Below are positions 34,563 to 44,719 of a stretch of DNA of 64,000 nucleotides, piece by piece (the stretch's first letter is position 1; every line of letters begins with the position of its first letter). Source of the DNA: Phycisphaerales bacterium. GTDB lineage: Bacteria > Planctomycetota > Phycisphaerae > Phycisphaerales > SM1A02. Below the pieces are notes generated by a model. That model had not been told where the DNA came from and ran no database searches. It worked only from the letters and a program-made list of their open reading frames with translations. Position numbers and translations under genes: made by a program. The stretch covers positions 124,001 through 188,000 of the forward strand of contig JABABS010000034.1 of NCBI GenBank assembly GCA_014238125.1, in the 5' to 3' direction.

Positions 34563-35689
34563 GCAAAACTATCCTCGCCACTAAGTGGAGGCTGAATTAC
34601 ATCAATAACTCGTTGCATTCTTGGCTCAAGCCATCTCAGTTTTTTCTCTACAAGTCTTAAAAATGTAGAACCAGCGACAGATCCAAAGGAACCTGTTTTC
34701 CAAATTGGAATCACACTCTCAACAACGAGCGCCTCAATCATCAGATATGGGACCATCGCACGCTCAGATGCAAAAAGTGGAATTTGTGAAAACTGATCGT
34801 AGGTTTGGACAAATGATTGAATTGTATGACCTCGAAAACCATCTCCCCACAATTCTACTTTTTCCGCTGTTCCCATTCGCATTGAAAATTGTAGCGCGCC
34901 ATTTGCTATGTCCGTTATTCGGGGCTGAAAACGTAACGAATCAAAGTCGATCACTGCAATAATTTCACTATCTGCATACAACATGTTACCGGGGTGCCAA
35001 TCACCGTGAACCAATTGTGGGCCAAGAGCATCCCATTCCAGTTCTTGGACCTTTTGAGCTGAAGTTTCGTACTGCTCACGAATATACTCGATCGTATTAT
35101 CAATGCCTTCAAGAGCAGAACTGTCCTCATGCAATGCTAACACTTGAGAAATTGAACTCAGAACATCTGGAATTTGTTGCGAATGATGAAACGTCCCGCT
35201 TCCAACAACTGGTTCTAACTTGTTGCTCAACAAAATACTGTGGAAATGTGCGAGCACTCGACCCGCTTCGGAAGCAGCTGGATTCGATTTATCAAATCTC
35301 TTTCCTGTGACAAATCGAAAGAGTTCATAAATGCGACCATCATGTTGTACAAGCGTAGATCCCTCAGTAGTAGAAACAAGGCCTGCAACTGGAAAGCGAT
35401 GCTCTGCCAATGTCGCTTGAATAGCGTGAGCAAAAACAACTCTTGAATGTTCGTCGTGACCAACCGCTCTTCTTTTTAGAAGAAACTCGCCCATTGAAGA
35501 AACAATATGCATCTTCGGTGATCTACGAGATCCTCGTTTGTAATCTGAAATTCGATCGACTGCGCCGATGTCGTATCTACTCAACACAATCGCAAGATCA
35601 CGACCGCTGATTTCCTCTACAGCCAAACCATCTTCGGCAAGAGGTCCAAGCCGATGGGTTCGATCAATATTATCTGGTTCATTGCTCAC
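34559..35689 (-). CDS. APH/choline kinase-like phosphotransferase
   Basis: 376-residue small-molecule kinase of the aminoglycoside phosphotransferase fold. It has the Lys-bearing strand FLLKRRAVG, YELFRFVTGKRF, the Brenner motif VHGDWHPGNMLY with the catalytic Asp, and AVIDFDSLRFQPRITDIANG with the metal-binding Asp. The substrate is unknown; sugars, amines or aminoglycosides are all possible in this family, so no resistance role should be assumed. It is four codons from yicC and overlaps the DUF2007 gene. Confidence 0.85.
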   Translation of the reverse strand: MSNEPDNIDRTHRLGPLAEDGLAVEEISGRDLAIVLSRYDIGAVDRISDYKRGSRRSPKMHIVSSMGEFLLKRRAVGHDEHSRVVFAHAIQATLAEHRFPVAGLVSTTEGSTLVQHDGRIYELFRFVTGKRFDKSNPAASEAGRVLAHFHSILLSNKLEPVVGSGTFHHSQQIPDVLSSISQVLALHEDSSALEGIDNTIEYIREQYETSAQKVQELEWDALGPQLVHGDWHPGNMLYADSEIIAVIDFDSLRFQPRITDIANGALQFSMRMGTAEKVELWGDGFRGHTIQSFVQTYDQFSQIPLFASERAMVPYLMIEALVVESVIPIWKTGSFGSVAGSTFLRLVEKKLRWLEPRMQRVIDVIQPPLSGEDSFA

Positions 35690-35695
35690 GCGCTG

Positions 35696-36571
35696 TTACT
35701 CTGCGTTTTGCACTTGTTCCTTGATACGGTCAATTGCACCTTTAATTTCTACAATTCGGCGACTTGTGTCGCCGTCAAGACACTTACTTGCAATAGTATT
35801 TGATTCGCGAAGCATTTCTTGTGCTAAAAAATCTAGCGTTCTGCCTATTGGACCATAGTTGTCAGCTCCAACGAGCTCTCTAAATTGTTCAAGGTGACCA
35901 CCAAGCCTCGATATTTCCTCTGCAATGTCAGCGCGTTCTGCAAAGACAGCAACTTCACGAAGCAAATCTGCATCCGTCACCTCCTTACCAATATCTGAAA
36001 GAAGTGATTCCATCCGTTGTCGTAATCTTTGCTCGTAATCCGAAACAATAAGTGGTGCTCGATCTTTTATTTTTGCAAGATGTTCGTTAATTTTGCAAAG
36101 GTGCAATTCCAAATCAATTTCTAACGATTTTCCCTCTCGAGTTCGCATTTCGATTGCTGAAGTACACGCTTTTTCAAACAACTTGGTAATGATTGGTCGA
36201 ACTCGTTCGATGAGTTCTTCTCCCGTATCGTGCATGAGAACGCCTGGAAGAGAAAGTAACCGACCAGCATCAATTGTCAAGTTTTCATCAACCTCTCTAA
36301 TTTGATCAATGTATTTTTTAACTGCATCTGTGTTTAACGAGGCGGCTGCTCGATATGAGTTGTCTACATATTTAATCGACGCGGTCACACTTCCACGCAC
36401 AAAATGACTGGATAAAAATGCATCGAGTTCTGCATCCAAACCTTGTAACGTGTCGGGTAGCCGAATGTGCGATTTGTAAAACTTATTGTTTACCGTTCGC
36501 ACTTCAACCAATAATGCTAATCCATCGTCGCGGCTTGAAGCGCTGCCAAATCCAGTCATCGAGCGTAACAC
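35696..36571 (-). CDS. yicC: YicC/YloC-family endoribonuclease
   Basis: 291 residues with the family N-terminus LRSMTGFGSA and the typical VRTVNNKFYKSHIRLP, and the C-terminal signature GRTLDFLAQEMLRESNTIASK, KGAIDRIKEQVQN. Proteins of this family cleave RNA and affect small-RNA stability. The start is taken as GTG 36571 after GGAG, which keeps the conserved residues before SMTGFG; ATG 36559 is the alternative. It starts three bases after secG. Confidence 0.93.
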   Translation of the reverse strand: MLRSMTGFGSASSRDDGLALLVEVRTVNNKFYKSHIRLPDTLQGLDAELDAFLSSHFVRGSVTASIKYVDNSYRAAASLNTDAVKKYIDQIREVDENLTIDAGRLLSLPGVLMHDTGEELIERVRPIITKLFEKACTSAIEMRTREGKSLEIDLELHLCKINEHLAKIKDRAPLIVSDYEQRLRQRMESLLSDIGKEVTDADLLREVAVFAERADIAEEISRLGGHLEQFRELVGADNYGPIGRTLDFLAQEMLRESNTIASKCLDGDTSRRIVEIKGAIDRIKEQVQNAE

Positions 36572-36574
36572 GAG

Positions 36575-36973
36575 TTACTCCGATCCGCCTGTTGGGTGAT
36601 CTGGTTTACTGTTACCTGTTGGATGATCCGGCTGAGTTTCTGTTGCCGTTGCGGCAGGAATACCAGAACCCGCGGTGTCGGGAGTTGCAGTAGAAGTTAC
36701 TTCCGTTGTTGGTGCTATTTGGGGAATTGAACTTTTACTTTCAACAAGATTGAGCGCAACGGCAAGTCCAAGAAAAAGGACAAATGCAACGACTGTCATT
36801 ATAGTAAGTGCATCGCCAACACGTCCACCAAAGACAGTGTCATTCCCACCACCACCACCGCCGAATGCAGATGCTAGTCCACCACCTTGGGGTCGTTGCA
36901 CAAGTATGATCAAGATCATTGCTACGGAGATAATAATAAGTCCAATTGTAAGATAAAGAAAAATTTGATTCAT
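36575..36973 (-). CDS. secG: Protein translocase subunit SecG
   Basis: Small subunit of the SecYEG channel. The 132-residue protein has two membrane helices, IFLYLTIGLIIISVAMILIILVQRPQGGGLASAFGG (quoted in part: VQRPQGGGLASAFGG is the signature) and LTIMTVVAFVLFLGLAVAL, with the glycine-rich loop between. A polar tail of about 50 residues ends in two near-identical units, PDHPTGNSK and PDHPTGGSE, which is longer than usual. It follows tpiA after a weak hairpin. Confidence 0.9.
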   Translation of the reverse strand: MNQIFLYLTIGLIIISVAMILIILVQRPQGGGLASAFGGGGGGNDTVFGGRVGDALTIMTVVAFVLFLGLAVALNLVESKSSIPQIAPTTEVTSTATPDTAGSGIPAATATETQPDHPTGNSKPDHPTGGSE

Positions 36974-36984
36974 TTCATAATTCC

Positions 36985-37002
36985 AAAAAAGCCCAACTGG
37001 GC
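36985..37002 (-). terminator. Weak terminator or attenuator between tpiA and secG
   Basis: On the minus strand GCCC-AGTT-GGGC followed by six T. The stem is only 4-5 bp, so readthrough into secG is likely. It fills the 34-base gap after the tpiA stop codon. Confidence 0.4.
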
Positions 37003-37007
37003 AGACA

Positions 37008-37769
37008 TTAACAAGCTGCTTCTATAATTGCAGCAAAAGATTCACCAGACAACGCAGCACCGCCTACCAAAGCGCCATCAATATCAGAACATGCGAATAA
37101 CTCTTTCGCGTTATCTGGTTTGACAGATCCACCGTATTGAATACGGGTTGAGGAAGCCACATCGTCATCATACCTTGATGCGAGTTCTTGGCGAATCGCA
37201 CTATGTACCGCTTGAGCATCTTCTGCAGAAGCGGTTTTACCTGTACCTATGGCCCATACGGGTTCATAGGCAATAACAATATTCTTCATGGAATCATGTT
37301 TTACAGATTCCAAACCACTTTGCACTTGCCCGAGAACAATTTCGAGCGTGTTTCCCGCTTCCCTTTGCACAAGGGTTTCGCCTACACAAAGGACCACCTG
37401 AAAATCCATGCGAATCGCAAAATCTACTTTTTTTGCAATGAGTACATCTGATTCGTGTAGCACATGCCGCCGTTCACTATGGCCAATGAGGAGGCTCGTC
37501 ACACATAGATCCGTGAGCATTTCGCAGGAAACCTCACCGGTAAAGGCTCCGCAGTCTTCGGGCCAGAAATTCTGAGCACCAAGGGTGACGGGAGAACTAG
37601 AAATAACCGAGTCTATCGCCTGTAAAGCGGGAAACGGTGGATAAATAACCACATCACACCCCTTGGCAGTGCTTGCAGCATCTGCCACCTGCGAGGCCAA
37701 AGCCATGCCGGTTTCAAGGTTGGTATTCATCTTCCAATTACCACCAATAATGGGTCGTCTTTGCATCAT
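37008..37769 (-). CDS. tpiA: Triosephosphate isomerase
   Basis: Glycolytic enzyme that interconverts DHAP and glyceraldehyde 3-phosphate. The 253-residue TIM barrel has GGNWKMN with the catalytic Lys, LLIGHSERRHVLHE with the catalytic His, the signature AYEPVWAIGTGKTAS with the catalytic Glu, and IQYGGSVKPDNA. Length is normal. The first gene of a tpiA-secG-yicC-kinase-DUF2007 unit; two adjacent ATGs (37769, 37766) are possible starts. Confidence 0.97.
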   Translation of the reverse strand: MMQRRPIIGGNWKMNTNLETGMALASQVADAASTAKGCDVVIYPPFPALQAIDSVISSSPVTLGAQNFWPEDCGAFTGEVSCEMLTDLCVTSLLIGHSERRHVLHESDVLIAKKVDFAIRMDFQVVLCVGETLVQREAGNTLEIVLGQVQSGLESVKHDSMKNIVIAYEPVWAIGTGKTASAEDAQAVHSAIRQELASRYDDDVASSTRIQYGGSVKPDNAKELFACSDIDGALVGGAALSGESFAAIIEAAC

Positions 37770-37902
37770 TTGAACCCTACAGGATATCAGAATCGGGACT
37801 CGGCCATACGAATGCTGGCCATGGGACCGGGTACAACATCGTGGATTCGCTCAAAGGGTACAATTCTGCTTTCTAAGGACAAAAGAAGGAATACACCAAG
37901 TT

Positions 37903-40722
37903 ATGCCACTAAGTGGATCTGAAATTCGACGCCAATTCATTGATTTTTTTGAAGATCAATGCGGTCACACGATCACGCCATCAAGCCCAGTGATCCCGCA
38001 CGATGACCCCACCCTGCTCTTTACAAATGCTGGAATGAACCAGTTCAAGGATGTTTTTCTAGCTCAAGGGAGCAGGCCCTACACCCGAGCGGTTAATACG
38101 CAAAAGTGTATTCGTGCTGGTGGCAAACACAACGACTTAGAAGATGTTGGTCGAGATACATACCATCACACTTTTTTTGAAATGCTTGGTAACTGGTCCT
38201 TCGGAGACTATTTTAAAGCTGAGGCAATCGAATGGGCTTGGGAATTGTTCACAAAGGTTTGGGGACTCGATAAATCTCGTTTGTACGTCACAGTTTTTAA
38301 AGGCGATGAAAAAGATGGGCTTGAAGCTGACATCGAAGCTGAAAATTTATGGAAAGAAAAAACAGACATCGATCCAACGCACATCACTCGTTGGGGGCGC
38401 AAAGATAATTTTTGGGAAATGGGCGAGACAGGACCCTGCGGCCCGTGCAGTGAAATTCACTACGACTGCACACCTGATAAAAGTGGTGGACGCCTTGTAA
38501 ATATGGACAATCCAAACGTCATCGAGTTATGGAATCTTGTTTTTATCCAATTCAATCGAGGTCACGATGGAAAACTCACACCACTTCCAAACAAACATGT
38601 TGATACTGGCATGGGTCTTGAACGTATTGTTCGCGTGCTGCAAAACAAAACAAGTAATTACGATACCGATCTTTGGACGCCCATATTCTATTCTATCCAA
38701 AAAATAACTGGTTCAAAAGAGTACCAGGGGTCAGACGACGACCCTGTCGATATTGCATATCGTGTCATTGCAGATCACATCAGATGTCTTACTGTTGCCC
38801 TCTCAGATGGAGGAAGAGCCGGCGCTGCTGGTAGAGAATTTGTACTTCGTCGTATTCTTAGGCGCGCTGCTAGGCATGCACACCAAACACTCGGTGTTAA
38901 TGGACCAATGTTGTATAAGCTTGTGCCTTCAATCGTTGAAACCCTTGGTGATACTTTTCCAGAAATTGCAAAGAAATCTACACATATCGCTGATATTATT
39001 AAAGATGAAGAAGAAAGTTTTCTCAAAACGCTTGATCGCGGCTTAGAACTTTTTGACAAAGCTGTAAAAAATGGGGACGGAAAAACAATTGATGCGAAAA
39101 CCGCTTTCACTTTACACGACACCTTCGGTTTTCCAATTGACTTAACAGAAGTCATGGCGGGGGAACGGAATCTAACTGTAGATCGGGACGGCTACGGAAA
39201 ACTCATGGAGGTTGCCCGAGAAACATCGCGAGCAACTTCTACAACAGATCAAATGATGCAGTTGCCACCCGACGTACTTGGTTCTCTACAAACCCTCCAA
39301 GTGCACCCAACAAAAGATGTTGATAAATATCTGAGGCGGTCAGGTCGATCTCAAATCAAAGCCATTTGGAACGGTAAGGAATTGACAGATATCGCAAATG
39401 ATCTGTGCGTACACGGAATTATTCTCGATCACACCCCCTTTTATGCTGAAGCTGGCGGTCAGGTCGGTGATACCGGACACCTGCTTACTGATCACCATTC
39501 TGATGAATTTAGAAAAAGTGGAAGCCAGTTTAATGTGATTGAAACACATAAGTGTGGCGATTATGTCCTCCACATTGGCCGAGTTGCTGATGGCGAGTTG
39601 CGTTGTGGCGATCAAGTAACAGCCACAGTACACAACGAAAATAGAATCGCAACTGAGGCAAACCACACCGCAACTCACTTGCTCAACCACGCCTTGCGAG
39701 CAATCTTGGGTGAAGATGTACAACAAAAAGGTTCACTTGTAGATCATGACAAATTGCGATTTGATTTTTCGCATACACATGCTATGACAGATGAAGAAAT
39801 TGAATTCGTACAGCAACTTGTTAACAAATCTATAAATGCAGATTCGATTGTTAACGCAAAAGAAGTTTCTCTAGAGAAAGCAAAAGAAATTTATGGTGTC
39901 CGCGCAGTCTTTGGAGAGCAATATCCAGATCCAGTTCGAGTTGTTAGCATCGGTGCGACAGTTGATGATCTTCTCGACAACCCAACAAATAAAGAGTGGT
40001 ATGATTGCTCAATTGAATTCTGTGGCGGTACACACTTGCCATCGTGTGCAACCGCTAGGCAATTTGTGATTGTGCATGAACAGTCACTTGCTTCAGGTGT
40101 TCGACGAGTTCTTGCATTAACCGGCGTTGCAGCTGAAGCCACGTACGAAGCTGGTGAGACTTTACTTGAGCGAATTTCAAAAGCGTCATCTCTCGTTGAA
40201 GGTGCTTTATTGCATGAATTTGACGAACTTGCACTACTTGTGGATGAGTTAACATTGTCTCAACCAGATAGACATGCTGCGAAAAAAGCAATAACACTGC
40301 TGCACGACAAAGTAAAGAGTACACGAAAAAAAGCTGCTTCTTCACGAAAAGACGGTGTTTTAGAGCAAGCAATAGCAATTGCTGAGGAAAATGAAGTGAT
40401 TGTTGTTGCGGCAATCGATGGTGGTGACAAAGAAACGCTTTTGAGTGCGCTTGATGCTGTTCGTTCTAGGCGCAACGGTGTTGCAGTCATGTTGTTTACT
40501 GCACACAAAGATGATGGTAAAGTTACGATCGTTGCGGGCGTTGACAAATCACTCATTGCAAAAGGACTCAAGGCCGGCGACTGGGTCCGTGAAGCTGCGA
40601 AAGTTTGTGGTGGTGGTGGTGGTGGAAGACCAGACACTGCCCAGGCAGGCGGTAAAGATCCAGATAAAATTCCAGACGCAATGATAGCTGCGCGTCGATT
40701 TGCAGAGGAAGCAATGGTATGA
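37903..40722 (+). CDS. alaS: Alanyl-tRNA synthetase
   Basis: Class II synthetase of 939 residues. It has LFTNAGMNQFKDVFL, HHTFFEMLGNWSFGDYFK, the ETGPCGPCSEIHYD block, the editing domain with HTATHLLNHALR and CGGTHLPSCATA, and the C-Ala domain ending in VCGGGGGGRPDTAQAGGK. ATG 37903 has GAAGGA upstream. It heads an operon with three further genes, the next starting inside its stop codon. The 133 bases to the divergent tpiA hold a short inverted repeat (GGCCA...TGGCC). Confidence 0.97.
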   Translation: MPLSGSEIRRQFIDFFEDQCGHTITPSSPVIPHDDPTLLFTNAGMNQFKDVFLAQGSRPYTRAVNTQKCIRAGGKHNDLEDVGRDTYHHTFFEMLGNWSFGDYFKAEAIEWAWELFTKVWGLDKSRLYVTVFKGDEKDGLEADIEAENLWKEKTDIDPTHITRWGRKDNFWEMGETGPCGPCSEIHYDCTPDKSGGRLVNMDNPNVIELWNLVFIQFNRGHDGKLTPLPNKHVDTGMGLERIVRVLQNKTSNYDTDLWTPIFYSIQKITGSKEYQGSDDDPVDIAYRVIADHIRCLTVALSDGGRAGAAGREFVLRRILRRAARHAHQTLGVNGPMLYKLVPSIVETLGDTFPEIAKKSTHIADIIKDEEESFLKTLDRGLELFDKAVKNGDGKTIDAKTAFTLHDTFGFPIDLTEVMAGERNLTVDRDGYGKLMEVARETSRATSTTDQMMQLPPDVLGSLQTLQVHPTKDVDKYLRRSGRSQIKAIWNGKELTDIANDLCVHGIILDHTPFYAEAGGQVGDTGHLLTDHHSDEFRKSGSQFNVIETHKCGDYVLHIGRVADGELRCGDQVTATVHNENRIATEANHTATHLLNHALRAILGEDVQQKGSLVDHDKLRFDFSHTHAMTDEEIEFVQQLVNKSINADSIVNAKEVSLEKAKEIYGVRAVFGEQYPDPVRVVSIGATVDDLLDNPTNKEWYDCSIEFCGGTHLPSCATARQFVIVHEQSLASGVRRVLALTGVAAEATYEAGETLLERISKASSLVEGALLHEFDELALLVDELTLSQPDRHAAKKAITLLHDKVKSTRKKAASSRKDGVLEQAIAIAEENEVIVVAAIDGGDKETLLSALDAVRSRRNGVAVMLFTAHKDDGKVTIVAGVDKSLIAKGLKAGDWVREAAKVCGGGGGGRPDTAQAGGKDPDKIPDAMIAARRFAEEAMV

Positions 40723-41060
40723 CTGAAAAAAAACAAAAAAATGAAATTGAAAAAAAAGAAACCACAAACAATGAGGGTGTTCCAACGTTTGTCACTCCCC
40801 TGCAACCAATTGTAAAACAGGTTGGGGAACATGTGATGACTGCACTTGGAGATGAAGAAACAGTAGCGGTACTCACAACTATCACTGGTTCAGCTGCTGG
40901 GCAACAAGTAATCTCAATTCCACTTTCTTCGGAACTCCTTCAACAGGTACATTCGCTTATCCAAGAAATCCATATCAGCGATGAGCCAGAACATGTGCCG
41001 TGCGTGGGATTTCACTGCTTCTTAGAAAACAACGATACAGAGGGTTGCGACAATGACTGA
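40719..41060 (+). CDS. Unknown 113-residue acidic protein
   Basis: Not recognised. Residues 1-20 are a charged Lys/Glu/Asn stretch, residues 25-95 look like a compact helix-strand domain ([26 protein letters not shown], quoted as [18 protein letters not shown], and [16 protein letters not shown]), and the C-terminus has two cysteines (VPCVGFHCF). The start overlaps the alaS stop codon as ATGA and its end overlaps the next gene by eight bases, so it is a real member of the operon. Confidence 0.7.
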   Translation: MTEKKQKNEIEKKETTNNEGVPTFVTPLQPIVKQVGEHVMTALGDEETVAVLTTITGSAAGQQVISIPLSSELLQQVHSLIQEIHISDEPEHVPCVGFHCFLENNDTEGCDND

Positions 41061-41889
41061 ATCTCTTTTTAGTATTTCACTTGCTCAGTGGTCGCTCCAT
41101 CAAGCGTTATTTGCTGGATACATTCAATCGATCGATTTTCCTCGCATCGCGAAGGAACAGTTTGGAATCGACGCGGTTGAATATGTCAATTCGTTTTTTC
41201 CTGACCGTCAACCAAAACCCGAGTTTGTTGGTGAGCTCAAAAAAAGATGTGACGATTTAGGCGTCACGAGTTTGCTCATAATGTGTGATGGAGAAGGGCA
41301 CCTTGGTGATCCTGATGATAAAAAAAGAACGCGTGCAATCGAAAACCATTACAAGTGGATCGACGCTGCCACCGAACTTGGCTGTCATTCTATTCGTGTT
41401 AATGCGCAATCTGAAGGAACTCCCGACGAACAACGGAAATTAGCCGCTAACGGTTTACTCCGTTTAACCGAGCATGCTGATACAAAGAATATCAACGTTA
41501 TTGTAGAAAATCACGGTGGCATAAGTTCCAACGGTGCGTGGCTTGCATCGGTCATGGTAGAAGTAAACAATTCTCGTTGCGGGACACTTCCAGATTTTGG
41601 TAACTTCATACTCGATTGGGGAACAAGGGAAGAATACGACAGATATAAGGGCGTTGAAGAACTGATGCCTTTTGCAAAAGCAGTAAGCGCAAAGTCACAT
41701 GACTTTGACGAAAACGGAAATGAAATACACACTGACTATCGTAAAATGCTCGGTATCGTTTTAAACTCCGGTTACCGTGGGTGGATTGGTGTTGAATACG
41801 AAGGAACCAACGTTGGTGAATTCGAGGGTATCATTCGAACAAGAGATTTACTACAAAAAATAAGAAAAGAACGAGAGCAAACTGCATGA
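41053..41889 (+). CDS. Sugar phosphate isomerase/epimerase-like TIM barrel protein
   Basis: 278-residue protein of the xylose-isomerase-like TIM barrel (AP endonuclease 2) superfamily. Visible features: [27 protein letters not shown] with a metal-site Glu, [28 protein letters not shown] with Glu, [21 protein letters not shown], and the final [16 protein letters not shown] with Glu. These fit a divalent-metal site. The substrate cannot be told. It overlaps both neighbours. Confidence 0.83.
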   Translation: MTESLFSISLAQWSLHQALFAGYIQSIDFPRIAKEQFGIDAVEYVNSFFPDRQPKPEFVGELKKRCDDLGVTSLLIMCDGEGHLGDPDDKKRTRAIENHYKWIDAATELGCHSIRVNAQSEGTPDEQRKLAANGLLRLTEHADTKNINVIVENHGGISSNGAWLASVMVEVNNSRCGTLPDFGNFILDWGTREEYDRYKGVEELMPFAKAVSAKSHDFDENGNEIHTDYRKMLGIVLNSGYRGWIGVEYEGTNVGEFEGIIRTRDLLQKIRKEREQTA

Positions 41890-42914
41890 AAGCGGTAACC
41901 ATAACTTCCGAAGGTACACCTGTGGCGGGAAATGTTCTGAATGTTGAAGACTGGTGTGACATCACTCCAGGTGCTGGAGAAGTTGTAGTAAAAACCGAGG
42001 CATCCGCACTTAATCACTTAGATTTATGGGTTGGTATCGGAATGCCAGGGCTTAACCTTACTTATCCTCGCGTGAGTGGATCTGATGGTTGCGGCATTGT
42101 GACTGCTATTGGTGAACATGTAAATGATTCATGGTTAGGAAAACGAGTTTTGCTTAACGCGGCAGTTAGACAGGTAGAACCTATTCTTCCAAATGCCTCC
42201 TCCGCCCCAGATGACATTCGCATGATCGGCGAGCATGATCATGGCACAAATGCAGAATATTTTTCTGCACCAGTGCAAAATGTGCTCGATGTTGGGGACG
42301 CTGACCCGATTGAAGCAGCGGCCTTTGGTCTTGCACACCTTACTGCTTGGCGTATGCTTGTCACTCGGGCAAAACTTCAAGCAGGACAAACCGTGCTGAT
42401 CACTGGCATTGGTGGTGGCGCTGCACTCGCTGCATTTAATATTTGTAAACACTTTGGTTGTCACACGGTCGTAACATCAAGGCACCAATGGAAACTGGAC
42501 AAAGCAACCGAGCTTGGAGCGAACAAAACATTGTTGGATACTGGTGAAGATTGGTCACGAGAACTTCGAGCTTTAACTAACAAGCGCGGAGTCGATGTAT
42601 GTGTTGATTCAGTTGGTGGATCATTACATTTCCCAATCATCAAATCACTTGCTCGGGGCGGCACACTTGTTACTTGTGGTTGCACTGCAGGAGCATCACC
42701 AAAAACAGACTTGGCACGTATCTTCTGGAATCAACTAAACATTGTTGGTTCCACAATGGGTGACATGGATGAATTTCGCTCCGTCGTCTCTCTCCTTAAG
42801 AGCGGTATGAAACCCGTTATCGATTCTATCCACGATGCTTCAGATGCTCAGTCTGCATTTGCTCGCCTCGAATCTGGCGAACAATTCGGCAAGGTCGTTA
42901 TTCGCTGGCAATAA
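41886..42914 (+). CDS. Medium-chain dehydrogenase/reductase
   Basis: 342-residue zinc-type alcohol dehydrogenase or quinone-reductase-like enzyme. It has a GroES-like N-domain ([32 protein letters not shown]) and a Rossmann domain ([22 protein letters not shown] in part, [12 protein letters not shown]). The four-cysteine structural zinc lobe is absent, and the usual catalytic Cys of ADHs is Asn-His-Leu, so a quinone-oxidoreductase-like NAD(P)H reaction is more likely. The start overlaps the preceding stop codon (ATGA). A hairpin follows. Confidence 0.85.
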   Translation: MKAVTITSEGTPVAGNVLNVEDWCDITPGAGEVVVKTEASALNHLDLWVGIGMPGLNLTYPRVSGSDGCGIVTAIGEHVNDSWLGKRVLLNAAVRQVEPILPNASSAPDDIRMIGEHDHGTNAEYFSAPVQNVLDVGDADPIEAAAFGLAHLTAWRMLVTRAKLQAGQTVLITGIGGGAALAAFNICKHFGCHTVVTSRHQWKLDKATELGANKTLLDTGEDWSRELRALTNKRGVDVCVDSVGGSLHFPIIKSLARGGTLVTCGCTAGASPKTDLARIFWNQLNIVGSTMGDMDEFRSVVSLLKSGMKPVIDSIHDASDAQSAFARLESGEQFGKVVIRWQ

Positions 42915-42947
42915 CCTCACCCCCAAATGAAACAAGGCGTAATAAAA

Positions 42948-42976
42948 CAACTGCCCTCGTTCCACGAGGGCAGTTG
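42948..42976. terminator. Strong hairpin between MDR gene and small membrane gene
   Basis: Perfect 12-bp stem CAACTGCCCTCG / CGAGGGCAGTTG with a 5-base loop. On the minus strand it is followed by TTTTATTA, so it is a good terminator for the 43086-43319 gene; on the plus strand there is no U-tract, though it may still end the alaS operon. Confidence 0.75.
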
Positions 42977-43085
42977 CGGCTGAGTATATTTGGTCAGTCT
43001 GTCTGTCTTCCTACACCAGTGCTCATCCTTGAACATGGGAGGAAATGAGTGAGGTATTAAAACCTCGAATCTCAATCAAAAACTG

Positions 43086-43319
43086 TTATGCAGTTCTTCG
43101 ATTGAAAAGTGAGATAATGATCACAAGAGCGATCAGTCCAACAAAGCCATTTGTTCCGAGCTCAGTGATCAAGCCCATAAGATTTGCAACCATTCCATCA
43201 AAGAATGTTGCTGTGTTCCCGAAAATTACCTGTACCAGTACACCTACTGCAATGAAAATTAGCATGAGGTCAATGAAGCCCCAAGCCCAACCTTTAATCG
43301 TATCTAGTGCATTTTTCAT
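43086..43319 (-). CDS. Small membrane protein, unknown
   Basis: 77-residue protein, not recognised. Start ATG 43319 has a clear GGAG seven bases upstream. It reads MKNALDTIKGWAWG, then two hydrophobic helices (FIDLMLIFIAVGVLVQVIFG and NGFVGLIALVIIISLF) separated by a loop with ATFFDGMVANLMGLITEL, ending in NRRTA. The topology is a helical hairpin. The 219 bases upstream to tmk carry no gene; I see no convincing promoter there. Confidence 0.7.
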   Translation of the reverse strand: MKNALDTIKGWAWGFIDLMLIFIAVGVLVQVIFGNTATFFDGMVANLMGLITELGTNGFVGLIALVIIISLFNRRTA

Positions 43320-43538
43320 AATAAAACTCCTTTTTCCGACCCAGCCTGTTGTGGGCAATATTAGCCATCCCTGACAAATTAGGACCACAACGCGGGTCCG
43401 GGGGATTTCACCTCTATCGGCAAAAGGTGCGATAACACCACAAGTTTACAATGTATTCAACACTAAAACCAAATGAAGCAAATGTAACCGCTGTAAAATC
43501 AATGGTTTACACATTACAAATTTTTTGAACTTTTTTGA

Positions 43539-44195
43539 CTAATACCCGTTTTTTTGTGGAAATTTTCTGCAAAAATCGAATGAATTGATCGTGGTTCTCA
43601 CGTTTTTCTCGACTGAATCCGCGTCAACTATCGCATCAATAACGGCGTATCGTTCTGGCCAACGTGCTGCTTGCTCTAAAAACCCCTGCCGCACCTTCCT
43701 GTGAAACTCTTGCCCCTTTAATTCCATTCGATCAAGCAGTGGATTCAGCCTTCGAGCGGCCACTGAATCGTCTACGTCAAGGATTATTGTCAAATCCGGC
43801 CATGAGCCAGCAACAGCAACCTCTGCAACCGCTTGGATCCAATCTACGCACAGCCCCCCCGCAGTTCCCTGATATGCCAAGGTCGCGCTGACAAAACGAT
43901 CTGCCACCACCAATTCGCCCCTCTCAAGAGCTGGTTTGATCTCTCGTTCAACTAATTGGGATCGGCTAGCCATATAAAGAAGCATTTCACAGCCCAACGT
44001 CATTTCGGCGTTTATGGGATCAAGCAAAATTGTGCGAATTTGCTCTCCAATTGACGTTCCGCCCGGCTCCCTCACCTCACGAACAATCAAACCTGTATCG
44101 CGAGCATGTTTCACAAATCTAGAAATTTGTGTTGATTTCCCCGACCCATCAGGGCCATCAAAAACAATGAACCTGCCAGCAAGATTTCCAATCAT
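43539..44195 (-). CDS. tmk: Thymidylate kinase
   Basis: Phosphorylates dTMP to dTDP. The 218-residue protein has the P-loop FIVFDGPDGSGKSTQ, REPGGTSIGEQIR, VADRFVSATLAYQG with the DRF motif, and the LID region RRLNPLLDRME. Start ATG 44195 follows GGAG by nine bases; the longer frame to 44306 has no family match and crosses the divergent gene. thyA, the preceding step in the pathway, lies at the other end of the window. Confidence 0.93.
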   Translation of the reverse strand: MIGNLAGRFIVFDGPDGSGKSTQISRFVKHARDTGLIVREVREPGGTSIGEQIRTILLDPINAEMTLGCEMLLYMASRSQLVEREIKPALERGELVVADRFVSATLAYQGTAGGLCVDWIQAVAEVAVAGSWPDLTIILDVDDSVAARRLNPLLDRMELKGQEFHRKVRQGFLEQAARWPERYAVIDAIVDADSVEKNVRTTINSFDFCRKFPQKNGY

Positions 44196-44269
44196 GTTTC
44201 TAATCTCCACATGTCCACTATCGCGGAATTTGCCTCTTATTGCAAGTGATTTTACATACGATGTGCAAC

Positions 44270-44719
44270 ATGTTCGTTGAGCTTCATACTGATGGATCAA
44301 AAACAAACCGATTTTCTGTCAATCTTGTTGAGCGACCATCTAAAGTCGTTGTTGAGCCAAGTGGTGATCAATTATTCTTACACTGGGATGCGACAGTTGA
44401 TGATTCGGATCGGCTCCGTCGGTGCATTATTTGTTCAGGTGATTTGTATAGAGAACGAGCATTTCCTCAAATCACAGGCATTGTCATTGTGCTTGCTTTT
44501 TCTGGTGGGATTGCTGGAATTGCTGGCTTTTTAACCACATGGGTTATGTTCTCAGTGATGTTTCTTGTTTTGCTTCTAGATGTAGCAATCTTAATTTTCA
44601 ATAAACCTCGCCTTGTTTGTTACGAATGTAACACAAAATTCAAAGAAACCCCAATAGCACCACATTTCCATCCGTGGGATCGACACCACGCTGATCTAAT
44701 TACGCGTTCACAAAATTAA
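44270..44719 (+). CDS. Small membrane protein with split zinc ribbon
   Basis: About 149 residues, not recognised. After a beta-rich N-terminal part (LHWDATVDDSDRLRR) it has CIIC, then two hydrophobic segments in a row (ITGIVIVLAFSGGIAGIAGFL and WVMFSVMFLVLLLDVAILIF), then CYEC and a His-rich end (HFHPWDRHH). The two CxxC pairs lie on the same side of a helical hairpin and could form one zinc ribbon. ATG 44270 is preceded by TACGAT-N7 and no ribosome site; ATG 44261 is possible. It overlaps the next, convergent gene by four bases. Confidence 0.65.
   Translation: MFVELHTDGSKTNRFSVNLVERPSKVVVEPSGDQLFLHWDATVDDSDRLRRCIICSGDLYRERAFPQITGIVIVLAFSGGIAGIAGFLTTWVMFSVMFLVLLLDVAILIFNKPRLVCYECNTKFKETPIAPHFHPWDRHHADLITRSQN

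Noticed and set aside
34559..35689. Aminoglycoside resistance gene
   Set aside because: The fold is shared by many kinases, and the gene sits in a housekeeping operon; no evidence for antibiotic substrates.
40600..40650. Run of GGTGGT near the end of alaS as a simple-sequence repeat
   Set aside because: It encodes the normal glycine-rich loop of the AlaS C-terminal domain.
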